A stretch of DNA of 64,000 nt from Deltaproteobacteria bacterium (lineage in GTDB: Bacteria; Desulfobacterota; Desulfobulbia; Desulfobulbales; Desulfurivibrionaceae). Shown here in pieces: positions 24,336 to 33,103 of the stretch (its first letter is position 1; the number at the start of each line of letters is the position of its first letter). Position numbers and translations under genes: made by a program. The DNA lies in assembly GCA_021811385.1 (NCBI GenBank), contig JAJZPC010000002.1, forward strand, positions 1 through 64,000. Direction: 5' to 3'. The notes under the pieces are model-generated. The model did not search any database. It was not told where the DNA came from and was given only the letters and a program-made list of their open reading frames with translations.

Positions 24336-25622
24336 ATGACCATTCAGGCCCTGAAAGGCTTTAAGGATATTCTCCCCGACGAGGTTCGGATTTGGCAGCA
24401 TGTCGAGGCAACGGCCAGGGACATCTTCCAGCGCTTCGGCTTCACCGAGATCCGGGTGCCGATATTGGAAAAAACCGAGCTGTTCGCCCGCTCCATCGGT
24501 GAAGCCACCGACATCGTCGAAAAAGAGATGTACTCCTTTGCCGACCGCAACGGCGATTCGGTCACCATGCGGCCGGAAGGCACCGCCTCGGTGCTGCGCG
24601 CCTTTATCGAACATGGCCTCCAGGCCAAGCTTCCGGTGCAGCGGCTCTATACCATCGGCCCCATGTTCCGGCACGAACGCCCCCAGAAAGGGCGGTTGCG
24701 GCAGTTTCACCAGATGAGCGTCGAGGTGTTGGGGTTGGATCACCCCCGGTTGGATGCCGAACTCATCGCCATGGGCTGGCTGATTCTTGAAGAGCTGGGA
24801 TTGACCACAAGTCTGCAGATCAACTCCCTGGGCTGCCCGGCCTGCCGTCCGGCCTACAAGGAGGGTCTAGTGGCTTTCCTCGCCGCACGCAAAGAGCATA
24901 TCTGCGAGGATTGCCAACGCCGCAGCCAGACTAATCCGCTGAGGGTACTGGACTGCAAAAGCAGCCATTGCCAGGAACAGTATACGGCCGCGCCTGCCAT
25001 TATCGACCATCTCTGCCAGGGTTGCGCCGAACATTTCCGCAAGACCAAGGAAAGCCTTGATCTCCTGGCGGTTCCCTATGCGGTGAACCCGTTCATGGTT
25101 CGCGGCCTGGATTATTACACCCGCACCACCTTTGAGCTGATCACCGACGCCTTGGGCGCCCAGAGCGCGGTGGGCGCGGGGGGCCGCTACGACGGGTTGG
25201 TGGAACAGTTGGGCGGGGCAAAGAACATGCCCGGCATCGGCTTTGCCATGGGCATGGAGCGGCTGGTCCTGCTGCTGAGCCAGCAGAACGCAGGAGCCTG
25301 CCCTGAGGCCGCCACAGACCTCTTTGTCGCCGCCCTGGGCGAGGAAGCCGCGGTGCGGGCTTTCCCGCTGGTGCATCTGTTGCGGCGCAAAGGACTGCAA
25401 GTGGCCATGGACCTTGAAGGCAAGAGCCTGAAAAGCCAGATGAAGCAGGCGGATCGGGCCAAGGCGCGCTTTGTGCTCATTCTGGGCGAGGAAGAGCTTG
25501 CCAAGGGCGAAGCGGTGCTGCGCGACATGGACAGCAAGGAGCAGCAGCAAGTGGAGCTGGCGGGGTCGCAAGAGGCCTTGTGCGCGATGCTGATTGCGGC
25601 TGTCGCCCACAGAGAAAATTAA
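24336..25622 (+). CDS. hisS: Histidyl-tRNA synthetase
   Basis: This class II synthetase charges tRNA-His. The 428-residue protein has the N-terminal KGFKDILPDEV start, motif 2 (RHERPQKGRLRQFHQMSVEVLG), the histidine-specific GLDYYTRTTFELI box, motif 3 (GIGFAMGMERLVLLL) and a C-terminal anticodon-binding domain (from about 330). The ATG at 24336 is chosen because the family starts there; the frame opens a little earlier. The gene is followed by a repeat-filled gap and aspS, a pairing frequent in bacteria. Confidence 0.96.
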   Translation: MTIQALKGFKDILPDEVRIWQHVEATARDIFQRFGFTEIRVPILEKTELFARSIGEATDIVEKEMYSFADRNGDSVTMRPEGTASVLRAFIEHGLQAKLPVQRLYTIGPMFRHERPQKGRLRQFHQMSVEVLGLDHPRLDAELIAMGWLILEELGLTTSLQINSLGCPACRPAYKEGLVAFLAARKEHICEDCQRRSQTNPLRVLDCKSSHCQEQYTAAPAIIDHLCQGCAEHFRKTKESLDLLAVPYAVNPFMVRGLDYYTRTTFELITDALGAQSAVGAGGRYDGLVEQLGGAKNMPGIGFAMGMERLVLLLSQQNAGACPEAATDLFVAALGEEAAVRAFPLVHLLRRKGLQVAMDLEGKSLKSQMKQADRAKARFVLILGEEELAKGEAVLRDMDSKEQQQVELAGSQEALCAMLIAAVAHREN

Positions 25623-25670
25623 CAGTGCAAAAATGGCAGTAGTATCCGCTTAACGAGCATGATCCAAAAA

Positions 25671-25775
25671 TTCCCTCTCCCCTCGCGGGGGAGGGTTAGG
25701 GTGGGGGGGATTTGCCAAATCTGACGCTCTCTGCAACGTCACCCACCCCCAGCCCCTCCCGTCAAGGGAGGGGAG
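25671..25775. repeat. CCCTCTCCC/GGGGAGGG-type palindromic repeat
   Basis: Nested G-run and C-run palindromes, CCCTCTCCCCTCGCGGGGGAGG followed further on by CCCACCCCCAGCCCC and CCCGTCAAGGGAGG, fold on themselves and on each other. A related copy stands at 44306-44411. It lies in the 280-base gap between hisS and aspS, which holds no gene. Confidence 0.75.
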
Positions 25776-25901
25776 TATAATGCACACACTAACCCGGCAG
25801 CGCTGAATGATATGCTGTCCACCGTGTTTACGCATCCCGCGCCTCTGCGCCTTTGCGTTACAACTTTTTTCATTTTTCACTACCTATAAAGGAGCAGTCC
25901 T

Positions 25902-27686
25902 ATGGAATCCATGGGAGGACTCAAGCGCACCCACCATTGCAATGCCTTGACCCAAGCCGATGTCGGCAAAGAGATTATTCTCATGGGTTGGGTGCTGCGG
26001 CGCCGCGACCATGGCGGGGTTATTTTCATCGATCTGCGCGACCGCTGGGGTCTTACCCAGGTGGTGTTCAACCCCGAGATCAACGCCGAGGTGCATGCCA
26101 AGGCGCACAACATCCGAAGCGAATGGGTGCTGGCCATCCGGGGCATAGTTGAAGCCCGGCCCGACGGCATGGTCAACCCTAAGCTGGCCACCGGCGAGAT
26201 CGAGGTGCGGGTCTTGGAGCTGCGCATCCTCAACCAGAGCAAAACCCCGCCTTTTCCGCTGGACGAGGAAACCGAGATTTCCGAGGGATTGCGCCTCAAG
26301 TACCGCTACATCGACCTGCGGCGACCCAACATGGCCGAGGGCCTCATCATGCGGCACAAAGCAGCCCAGGCCATCCGCACCTATCTCAACAACGAAAACT
26401 TTTTGGAGATCGAAACCCCGGTGCTCACCCGCTCCACCCCGGAAGGGGCCAGGGATTATCTGGTGCCGAGCCGGGTCAACCAGGGGAAATTCTTCGCCCT
26501 GCCCCAGTCGCCGCAGCTCTTCAAGCAGCTTCTGATGGTGGCGGGCATGGACCGCTATTACCAGATCGTCCGCTGCTTCCGCGACGAGGATCTCCGCGCC
26601 GACCGGCAGCCCGAGTTCACCCAGGTGGATATGGAGCTTTCCTTTGTCGAGGAGGAGGACATCTACACCGTGGGCGAAGGGTTGATGCAGCTTTTATTCA
26701 AGGAGACCATCGGGTTGGAGCTCAACCTGCCGTTTGCGCGCATGACCTATGAAGAAGCGATGAACCGCTATGGCTGCGACAAGCCGGACACCCGCTTCGG
26801 CCTGGAGCTGATCAGCCTCACCGAAGAGGTGCGCAACTGCGGCTTCCAGGTGTTCCGCACCGTGGTGGAAAAGGGCGGCATGGTCAAGGCCATCAACGCC
26901 AAAGGGTGCGCCCATTTTTCCCGCAAGGATCTGGACGACCTCACCGGGTACGTGGGCAATTTCGGGGCCAAGGGGCTGGCCTGGGTCAAGGTCAAGCCGG
27001 AGGGCGAATGGCAGTCGCCCATTGCCAAGTTCTTCTCCGACGAGGAGCGGGCAGGCATGGCCAAAACCCTGGGTGCCGAGACCGACGACCTGCTCTTTTT
27101 CGTGGCCGACCAGCCCAATGTGGTGCACCAGGCATTGTCCGAGTTGCGCCTTGAACTGGGTCGCCGCCTCAACCTCATCGACAAGAAGCGGTTCAACTTC
27201 CTCTGGGTCTGCGACTTCCCGCTTTTGGAGTACGACCATGAGCAGAAGCGCCATACGGCCGTGCATCACCCCTTTACCGCGCCCAACGAGGAAGACATCC
27301 CCCTCATGGACACCGAGCCGGGCAAGATGCGCAGCCGCGCCTACGACCTGGTTCTGAATGGCACCGAGATCGGCGGCGGCTCCATCCGCATCCACCAGAA
27401 GGCGATGCAGGAACGGGTCTTTGCAGCACTGGGGATTTCCGAGGAGGAGGTCTCGGACAAATTCGACTTCCTGGTCAAGGCGCTTGAGCTTGGCGCGCCG
27501 CCTCACGGCGGCATGGCCTTTGGCTTGGACCGCTTGATGATGATTCTGCTGGGCCGCGACTCCATCCGCGATGTCATCGCCTTCCCCAAGACCCAGAAGG
27601 CGACCTGCCCGCTCACCGACGCCCCCTCGGCAGTGGCACGAAAACAGCTCACCGAGCTGGGGTTGCGGCCGGACTGGAAGGAGTAG
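25902..27686 (+). CDS. aspS: Aspartyl-tRNA synthetase
   Basis: The 594-residue length, N-terminal OB fold for the anticodon ([21 protein letters not shown]) and large GAD insertion (about 290-420) mark the bacterial type. Class II motifs are clear: [33 protein letters not shown] and [16 protein letters not shown]. Whether it also charges tRNA-Asn cannot be read from these motifs alone; no gatCAB gene is in the window. A good AAAGGAG ribosome-binding site stands before the ATG. Confidence 0.96.
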   Translation: MESMGGLKRTHHCNALTQADVGKEIILMGWVLRRRDHGGVIFIDLRDRWGLTQVVFNPEINAEVHAKAHNIRSEWVLAIRGIVEARPDGMVNPKLATGEIEVRVLELRILNQSKTPPFPLDEETEISEGLRLKYRYIDLRRPNMAEGLIMRHKAAQAIRTYLNNENFLEIETPVLTRSTPEGARDYLVPSRVNQGKFFALPQSPQLFKQLLMVAGMDRYYQIVRCFRDEDLRADRQPEFTQVDMELSFVEEEDIYTVGEGLMQLLFKETIGLELNLPFARMTYEEAMNRYGCDKPDTRFGLELISLTEEVRNCGFQVFRTVVEKGGMVKAINAKGCAHFSRKDLDDLTGYVGNFGAKGLAWVKVKPEGEWQSPIAKFFSDEERAGMAKTLGAETDDLLFFVADQPNVVHQALSELRLELGRRLNLIDKKRFNFLWVCDFPLLEYDHEQKRHTAVHHPFTAPNEEDIPLMDTEPGKMRSRAYDLVLNGTEIGGGSIRIHQKAMQERVFAALGISEEEVSDKFDFLVKALELGAPPHGGMAFGLDRLMMILLGRDSIRDVIAFPKTQKATCPLTDAPSAVARKQLTELGLRPDWKE

Positions 27687-27692
27687 GGAGAG

Positions 27693-27774
27693 GAGCAAGG
27701 CGAAAGGAAAAAGGTTTACGGAACCCACCAAAAAACCTTTATCCTTTCACCTCGCACCTTGCTCCGCGAGTATA
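27693..27774. repeat. Imperfect inverted repeat spanning the convergent aspS / HEAT-gene ends
   Basis: A left arm (GAGCAAGGCGAAAGGAAAAA and onward, to 27718) pairs with a right arm (27731-27774) that includes the last codons and stop of the HEAT-repeat gene. A related motif (GGTGCAAGGTGAAAG on the minus strand) recurs at 28296-28317 over the stop of the HAD gene. It can act as a barrier between the converging transcripts. Confidence 0.55.
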
Positions 27775-28145
27775 TCTCGAACCATCTCCCGGATCTGCGG
27801 TTCCGGATCATCGGCCAGGGGCTTGATATACGCCAGCGCCTCGGGGGTGCCGATGATGCCCAGCAGATTCACGGCCTCGCCGCGCATCCACGGGGTTTCC
27901 TCACCAAGGATCGGGAGCAGGGCAGGGATGGCCAAGGCCACCTCCTGCTCCCGAATCTGCTTCAGCTCTTCAAACAGCACCGCCATTCCCATCCGCACCA
28001 TAAAGCGCTCGTCGCGCAACAGCTCGCCGCTGAGCGCGTAAAGAGAAGTGTCCTGCTTGAACATGGCCATGATGTTTTCCACATGGCCCATCTCCAAAAA
28101 ATCGGCGATAACCGCGATCAATTCCGTCTGTTCTTTTTTGAGCAT
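27747..28145 (-). CDS. HEAT-repeat-like helical protein
   Basis: The 132-residue protein is all helical. Two to three HEAT-type repeats are visible (EVALAIPALLPILGEETPWM; RGEAVNLLGIIGTPEALAYI; DDPEPQIREMVRDIL), each with the proline-aspartate turn typical of PBS-lyase or HEAT units. Such proteins bind other proteins, and no enzyme role is visible. The ATG at 28145 follows AAAGGAAC at seven bases; the frame upstream is only repeat DNA. It is downstream of the HAD gene's repeat on the same strand and ends against aspS. Confidence 0.7.
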   Translation of the reverse strand: MLKKEQTELIAVIADFLEMGHVENIMAMFKQDTSLYALSGELLRDERFMVRMGMAVLFEELKQIREQEVALAIPALLPILGEETPWMRGEAVNLLGIIGTPEALAYIKPLADDPEPQIREMVRDILAEQGAR

Positions 28146-28180
28146 GGGTGTTCCTTTGGAAAAAATGGGCTGGTAACAAC

Positions 28181-28254
28181 AGCCCTTCGACAAGCTCAGG
28201 GCGAACGGATGTTTAACGTATTGATATTCCGTTCGTGCTGAGCCTGTCGAAGCA
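28181..28254. repeat. Inverted repeat of the TTCGACAGGCTCAG family
   Basis: Arms AGCCCTTCGACAAGCTCAGG (28181 onward) and CTGAGCCTGTCGAAG (ending 28254) pair over about 27 bases with a few mismatches around an AT-rich loop. It lies between two minus-strand genes, the HAD gene and the HEAT-like gene. Confidence 0.85.
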
Positions 28255-28298
28255 CCAGCTTGAAACAAATTCCGAACGGCGCCAAATCCATCGATCTT

Positions 28299-28991
28299 TC
28301 ACCTTGCACCTTTCTCCTTACTCGTTTCGGGGATAAGTTCCTTGAAGGTAACCACCGAGAGGTAATCCTCGGAGTGGGCAACCGGCTTGCGGCTGCTGGG
28401 CCGGGCGACAAAGATGAGAACCCCCATGCCGTAAAGCCGGGCCGAGGCCAGCACCTTTGCGGTATCATCGGCCAGCATGGTCCTTTTTTTATCATAGCCC
28501 AGCATCGCTTCCAGACCCTGCCAGAAGACGGGATCTTCCTTGGCCATCCCCACCTCCTCCGCGCAGATGATCCGATCGAAATAACCGGCCAGGGCGGTTT
28601 TTTCCATCTTGATGGCCAGGGTCTTGCTGTGGGCGTTGGTCACCAGATAGATCTTTTTGCCGGACTTGCGACAAAACCGGAGAAAATCCACCACATGGGG
28701 ATGCACCCCAATGAGGTGGTTGATCTTCATCTTGAGAGCCGGGATATCGAGGCCCAGTTCATTGGACCAGAAATCCAGGTCGGTCCAGGCCAGGGTGCCT
28801 TCCCGCCCCTTATAGCGGGACAGCAGTTCAAGCCTGGCCTCGTCAATGGAGAGATCGTGCTCCAGGGCATAGTGCTCCGGCACATAATGCTCCCAGAAAT
28901 AATCGTCAAAATGGCGGTCCAGCAGGGTGCCGTCCATGTCCAGCAGGACCGTGTCGATTGCCTGCCAGTTCAGGATTGGTGTTTGTGTCAT
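28299..28991 (-). CDS. HAD-family nucleotidase, YrfG-like (GMP/IMP 5'-nucleotidase)
   Basis: The 230-residue HAD hydrolase has motif I (VLLDMDGTLLDRHFDDYFW) with both catalytic aspartates, motif II threonine in IYLVTNAHS, and motif III/IV residues in GMAKEDPVFW and TMLADDTAK. The HFDDYFWEHYVPE segment after motif I is characteristic of YrfG-type GMP/IMP nucleotidases. The gene starts 68 bases downstream of a structured element and follows rapZ on the same strand. Its final codons share a motif with the end of the HEAT-like gene. Confidence 0.75.
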   Translation of the reverse strand: MTQTPILNWQAIDTVLLDMDGTLLDRHFDDYFWEHYVPEHYALEHDLSIDEARLELLSRYKGREGTLAWTDLDFWSNELGLDIPALKMKINHLIGVHPHVVDFLRFCRKSGKKIYLVTNAHSKTLAIKMEKTALAGYFDRIICAEEVGMAKEDPVFWQGLEAMLGYDKKRTMLADDTAKVLASARLYGMGVLIFVARPSSRKPVAHSEDYLSVVTFKELIPETSKEKGAR

Positions 28992-29059
28992 ATGCGCTCG
29001 TCAGGCCAGGCCCTGTGGCTTTTTATTTGGTAACTACGAAAAGTAGCGAAACCAACGGA

Positions 29060-29167
29060 GGTAACTGTTCAGCAGTGCCGCAGATGCTAGGAAGAGACCG
29101 GCGAAGTGTGCTAGTGCACATGAGCCGGCCGATGACAACGCAGATGTGGTGCTGCTGAACAGTTACC
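29060..29167. repeat. Stop-proximal structured element, copy 1 (after rapZ)
   Basis: Outer arms of 16 bases (GGTAACTGTTCAGCAG and its exact complement) enclose a core. The core holds GTGCCGCAGATGC on the left, an inner stem near ACCGGC/GCCGGC, a hairpin GTGTGC-TA-GTGCAC, the conserved CCGATGACAACGCAGATG and a closing GTGGTGC. The right arm ends directly at the rapZ stop codon (29168-29170). A further 9 bases beyond (CTACTTTTC, inside rapZ) pair with GAAAAGTAG at 29038-29046 after a 13-base bulge. Two other full copies share the core. Confidence 0.8.
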
Positions 29168-30040
29168 CTACTTTTCAATATCCCGATGAAACAGCTTCAC
29201 CACCCATTTGCCCCCGAAAAGATGGCCGTGGAGTTCCTCGGCCACGGCCACGGAGCGGTGTTTCCCGCCGGTGCAACCCACCGCGATGGTGAGGTAGGCC
29301 TTGCCTGCCTGTTCAAATTCGGGGAGCAAAAAATCGAGCAGGGCGTGCAGGTGAACGAGAAATTGGCTGCCGCTGGCATTGTCCAGGGCATGACCGGCCA
29401 CCGCCGCGTCCAGGCCGGTTTTTTCCTTGAGCTCCGCCACATAATAGGGGTTGGGCAAAAAACGGACGTCAAAGAGCAGATCCGCCTCGCTGGGCAGCCC
29501 ATGCTTATGGCCAAAAGAAAGGACATTGACCCGCATGGCGGCAACCGGGGAGGCATCGTCCAGCAGGAGCTTGTGCCGCAATTCCGTGGGGGTCAGGGTG
29601 CTGGTGTCGATCACCCGGTCGGCCAATTGCCGGAGTCCGGCCAGCCGCTTCTTCTCCGAGGAGATCCCGTCCTGGACCAACCCGACCTGGGCCAGGGGAT
29701 GGGCGCGCCGCAACTGGCTGTAGCGGCGGAGCAGGACCGTGTCGTTGGCTTCGAGAAAAATGATCTGCGCCAGGGCGGTCTTGGGTTTCACCTCTTTGAG
29801 CACCCCGGCCAGGGCCGGGGCGAGCTCGGCATCCCTGGCATCCATGACCAGGGCCAAACGGTGCGGACCGTCCGCCCGCCTGGCCATGCCGTCGAGCAGG
29901 GGCAACAGGAGAAAAACCGGGAGATTGTCGATGCACAGGAAACCGGCATCCTCGAAGACATTGAGGGCCGTGGACTTGCCTGCCCCGGAAAGGCCGGTGA
30001 TGATGGTCAGGGTCAGGGGATGGCCGTTGGCTTCATGCAT
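29168..30040 (-). CDS. rapZ: RNase adapter protein / nucleotide-binding protein RapZ (YvcJ family)
   Basis: RapZ binds ATP or GTP and, in enterobacteria, directs RNase E to the small RNA GlmZ to set glucosamine-6-phosphate synthesis; elsewhere its RNA target is unknown. The 290-residue protein has a Walker A motif (IITGLSGAGKSTALN), the ICIDNLPV-like FLCIDNLPVFLL segment, DARDAELAPALAG, and the C-terminal conserved IGCTGGKHRSV-like motif (VGCTGGKHRSVAVAE), which forms the RNA-binding and metabolite-binding domain. The ATG at 30040 is preferred over a TTG at 30058. It follows rpoN after 39 bases, a typical pairing. Confidence 0.93.
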   Translation of the reverse strand: MHEANGHPLTLTIITGLSGAGKSTALNVFEDAGFLCIDNLPVFLLLPLLDGMARRADGPHRLALVMDARDAELAPALAGVLKEVKPKTALAQIIFLEANDTVLLRRYSQLRRAHPLAQVGLVQDGISSEKKRLAGLRQLADRVIDTSTLTPTELRHKLLLDDASPVAAMRVNVLSFGHKHGLPSEADLLFDVRFLPNPYYVAELKEKTGLDAAVAGHALDNASGSQFLVHLHALLDFLLPEFEQAGKAYLTIAVGCTGGKHRSVAVAEELHGHLFGGKWVVKLFHRDIEK

Positions 30041-30079
30041 GGCGGTGTGATGCGGCAAGGGTGGACATAACCATGCGGG

Positions 30080-31543
30080 TCAGCTCAGTTTGGGTTTTTT
30101 CCGGAATTTTGAAGGGAGAATCCCCATCTGCTCGCGATACTTGGCCACGGTGCGGCGGGCCAGCTTGATATCCTCCTTGGCGAAGATATCGGCGATGGCA
30201 TTGTCGCTCAAAGGGTCCTGGTGGTCTTCGCCGGCGATGATGGTGCGGATGCGCTCCTTGATGGATTCCGAGGCCATGGCGTCGCCGCCGTCGTGACGGC
30301 TGATGGAGGAGTTGAAGAAGTACTTCAGCTCAAAGGTGCCCTGGGGAGTGTGCACGTACTTGTTGCTGGTCACCCGGCTGATCGTGGATTCGTGCATGCC
30401 GAGATCCTCGGCCACGTCCCGGAGGACCAGGGGCTTGAGAAAGGCGATTCCTTTTTCAAAAAAATCGTACTGAAACTTGAGCAGCGACTCCACCACCCGG
30501 TAGATGGTGCGCTGCCGCTGATGAATGCTTTTTATCAGCCACAGAGCCGATTTCAGTTTGTCCTGCACATAATTCTTGGTGTCGGCCGGGGCGCCGGAAT
30601 CCTTTTTCAGGATATCCTTGTAATAGTTGCTGACCTTGAGGCGGGGCAACCCTTCATCGTTGAGCAAAATGACATACTCCCCGCCGATCTTGTGCACATA
30701 GACATCCGGGATGATGTACTGGGGCTCGTCCTCGGAATAGATTCTGCCCGGGTGCGGGTCCAGCTCGGTGATCACCTTGATTGCCGCGAGGATTTCCTCG
30801 ATGGGGCGGCCCGTCCCCCTGGCAATGGCGGCAAAATTGCGGTTTTCCAGGGTATGCAGATGCTCGCGCACTATAATGGCGGCCAGAGACCCGCCAAGCC
30901 CCAGGCGGCCGAGCTGCAGCAGCAGGCAATCCTTGAGATCCCGGGCTCCGACCCCGGCCGGGTCCATCTCCTGGACCACACCGATCATCCGATGGGCCAG
31001 TTCCGGATCGCAGCCCGTGCCCTGGACGATCTCCGCCTCCGTCACCTCCAGGAACCCGTCCCTGTCAAGATTGCCGATGACGAAATGCCCGACCTCCTTT
31101 TCCTCATCGGTGAGATGAGAAAGGGTCAGTTGCCAGGAAAGATGGGAATGAAGGTCCGGTTTGGTGGTCAGGATGTCAAGGCGGGAGGGCAGGTCGTTGT
31201 CGTCCTTGCCCCGGGCGGAGAAACCGCTTTCATACTCATTGCTGTAATTTTCCCAGTCGATTTCCCTTAACGAGGAATCGCTTTCCATCTGGACCTCGGT
31301 AGTCCTTTCCGGCTCGGGCAGGGGGGCGTCAAGCGCCTCGTGACCATGCCCCTCCAGCTCTGCCTCGGGCTGGTCCGGGCTTTCCGTTATTTCTTCCAGC
31401 ACCGGATTGATCTCGATTTCCTGCTGGATCGTTTCGGCAAGCTCAAGCCGGGAAAGCTGCAGCAACTTGATCGCCTGCTGCAACTGGGGGGTCATCACCA
31501 GTTGCTGGCTGAGTTTCAGTTGCTGTCGCAGTTCAAGGGCCAT
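30080..31543 (-). CDS. rpoN: RNA polymerase sigma-54 factor RpoN
   Basis: Sigma-54 directs polymerase to -24/-12 promoters that need an AAA+ activator. The 487-residue protein has the glutamine-rich activator-interacting region I (LRQQLKLSQQLVMTPQLQQAI), an acidic region II (about 60-110), the core-binding region, and the C-terminal RpoN box (ARRTVAKYREQMGILPS). One candidate activator is encoded in this window at 59946-61334. It lies between lptB and rapZ on the minus strand. The usual hpf and ptsN genes of this cluster are missing. Confidence 0.96.
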   Translation of the reverse strand: MALELRQQLKLSQQLVMTPQLQQAIKLLQLSRLELAETIQQEIEINPVLEEITESPDQPEAELEGHGHEALDAPLPEPERTTEVQMESDSSLREIDWENYSNEYESGFSARGKDDNDLPSRLDILTTKPDLHSHLSWQLTLSHLTDEEKEVGHFVIGNLDRDGFLEVTEAEIVQGTGCDPELAHRMIGVVQEMDPAGVGARDLKDCLLLQLGRLGLGGSLAAIIVREHLHTLENRNFAAIARGTGRPIEEILAAIKVITELDPHPGRIYSEDEPQYIIPDVYVHKIGGEYVILLNDEGLPRLKVSNYYKDILKKDSGAPADTKNYVQDKLKSALWLIKSIHQRQRTIYRVVESLLKFQYDFFEKGIAFLKPLVLRDVAEDLGMHESTISRVTSNKYVHTPQGTFELKYFFNSSISRHDGGDAMASESIKERIRTIIAGEDHQDPLSDNAIADIFAKEDIKLARRTVAKYREQMGILPSKFRKKPKLS

Positions 31544-31700
31544 GTCCGCCGAAATCCTTTGCTACAAAAGATACACAGGGTGCAGCGCGGGATTGCGCAG
31601 CCCTTGTCTGAGTATAATACTCCATGACGGCAAGGTTTTTGCAAGAAGAATTTAGGGGAACAAAGAAAGAAGGGATATTTTGTTACGATGGCTGACAGAA

Positions 31701-31810
31701 AGAAACCGCCCAGCAGTGCCGCAGATGCTAGGAAGAGGCCGGCGAAGTGTGCTATATTGCACACGAGCCGACCGATGACAACGCAGATGCGGTGCTGCTG
31801 GGCGGTTTCT
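31701..31810. repeat. Stop-proximal structured element, copy 2 (after lptB)
   Basis: Outer arms AGAAACCGCCCAGCAG and its complement enclose the same core as copy 1: GTGCCGCAGATGCTAGGAAG, then GCCGGCGAAGTGTGC, a 6-base loop, GCACACGAGCCG, then CCGATGACAACGCAGATGC and GGTGC. The right arm overlaps the lptB stop codon (31809-31811). The arm sequence differs from copy 1 (CC for TT, GG for AA on the other side) yet pairs fully. It occupies the 265-base gap between rpoN and lptB. Confidence 0.8.
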
Positions 31811-32531
31811 ACAGGGTAAAGTTTTCTCCGAGGTACATCCGCCGGGCTTCCTCGCTGCCCACAATCGCTTCGGCGTCGCCATGGATCAGGATCTTTCCCT
31901 GGCTGACGATATAGGCATGATCACAGACGGAAAGGGTTTCCCGGACATTGTGATCGGAGATCAGCACCCCCAGGCCGCGGGTTTTCAGATTGCCGATGAT
32001 CTGCTGGAGATCGGCCACCGATAACGGATCGATCCCGGCAAAGGGCTCGTCCAGCAAAATAAAATGCGGATTGGTGGCCAGGGCCCGCATGATCTCCACC
32101 CGGCGGCGTTCGCCCCCGGAGAGGGAATGACCCCGGTTGCCGGCCAGATGGCTGATCTTCAGGTCTTCCATGAGCTGGCCGACCCGGGTGTTGATCTCTT
32201 TTTTGGCAAGACCGAGCGGCTCAAGGACGATGCGGACATTTTCCTCCACGGTGAGTTTTTTAAAGACCGAGGACTCCTGCGGCAGATAGGAGAGTCCCTT
32301 GACTGCCCGCTGGTGGATGGGCAGGGAGGTGATATCCTCGCCATCGAGCAGGATCACGCCTGCGTCCGGCCGGACAAAACCGGCAATGGCATAGAAGGTG
32401 GTGGTTTTTCCGGCCCCGTTCGGACCGAGCAACCCGACCACCGTGCCGGTCTCAACCCGCAGGCTGATCCCGTCGACAACCGTCCGGTTTTTATAGCGTT
32501 TGACAATCTCTTGTGTTTCGAGAACAGACAA
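31809..32531 (-). CDS. lptB: Lipopolysaccharide export ABC ATPase LptB
   Basis: LptB powers LptFG, which lifts lipopolysaccharide from the inner membrane onto the Lpt bridge. The 240-residue protein has Walker A ([14 protein letters not shown]), the Q-loop ([17 protein letters not shown]), the signature [15 protein letters not shown], Walker B ([15 protein letters not shown]) and the switch histidine ([11 protein letters not shown]). The start is a TTG at 32531 with GGAGG five bases upstream and fits the family length; the frame stays open upstream inside lptA. It follows lptA by 14 bases. Its stop codon is part of a structured element. Confidence 0.93.
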   Translation of the reverse strand: MSVLETQEIVKRYKNRTVVDGISLRVETGTVVGLLGPNGAGKTTTFYAIAGFVRPDAGVILLDGEDITSLPIHQRAVKGLSYLPQESSVFKKLTVEENVRIVLEPLGLAKKEINTRVGQLMEDLKISHLAGNRGHSLSGGERRRVEIMRALATNPHFILLDEPFAGIDPLSVADLQQIIGNLKTRGLGVLISDHNVRETLSVCDHAYIVSQGKILIHGDAEAIVGSEEARRMYLGENFTL

Positions 32532-32545
32532 GGGGGCCTCCGTCT

Positions 32546-33103
32546 TTACTGTTGCTGACCGCTCTGCGGCCCTTCGCCGCCGGGATAGAAAAAGGCCTTG
32601 ACCCGCTCGCCTTTTTTCTCGCCCCGTTCCACGATGCTCTTGCCCTGGTCGAGGAAAACGACAACGGTGTGGCCGGTAACCAGGTTGTTGTCCTGCCAAA
32701 CCTTGCTGTTGCCGATGAGAATCATCTTGCGCTCGGCCTCGTAATACTCCATTTTGTCGCCGGTGCCGGTCATCCCGTCATTCTGGATTTCCACGTTGCC
32801 CGAGGCAAACAACTTTTTGAGACTCCGCTCCTCGCTCTGGGGCAATTTGGCTTTTTCCTCGTTGGAAAGATAATATACCGTCATTTCCGCGGCGCGGATC
32901 ACCAACTGGCCCTGCTTGGCATCCACGTTTCCGGAAAAAAGAACCGCATTGTCATTCTTCATGGAAACCATGCGGTCCGCCTCGACATGAATCGGCGGCT
33001 TGTTGCTTGCCGGGGCAGAGGCAGGCGCAGCCAAACAGGGGGCGGCGAGCAGAAGGGGGGCCACAAGCGAAATCCGGCGGAAAATACGCAGCAATGGTTT
33101 CAT
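32546..33103 (-). CDS. lptA: Periplasmic lipopolysaccharide transport protein LptA
   Basis: LptA forms the beta-jellyroll bridge that carries lipopolysaccharide across the periplasm. The 185-residue protein has a signal peptide ([20 protein letters not shown]) and the OstA-like core ([78 protein letters not shown]). The ATG at 33103 matches the signal peptide start. lptB follows at once. lptC and kdsC, often upstream, are absent here because argB lies divergent after 228 bases. Confidence 0.9.
   Translation of the reverse strand: MKPLLRIFRRISLVAPLLLAAPCLAAPASAPASNKPPIHVEADRMVSMKNDNAVLFSGNVDAKQGQLVIRAAEMTVYYLSNEEKAKLPQSEERSLKKLFASGNVEIQNDGMTGTGDKMEYYEAERKMILIGNSKVWQDNNLVTGHTVVVFLDQGKSIVERGEKKGERVKAFFYPGGEGPQSGQQQ

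Noticed and set aside
6971-28254. CRISPR array from the dispersed TTCGACAGGCTCAG repeats
   Set aside because: The repeats are palindromic pairs scattered singly over 20 kb, not regularly spaced direct repeats with spacers, and no cas gene is present.
29060-29167. Reading the stop-proximal element as an integron attC site, a retron or a hammerhead ribozyme
   Set aside because: No attC core triplets, integrase or reverse transcriptase are present, and the CCGATGAC stretch does not satisfy the hammerhead CUGANGA plus GAAA arrangement in all copies.
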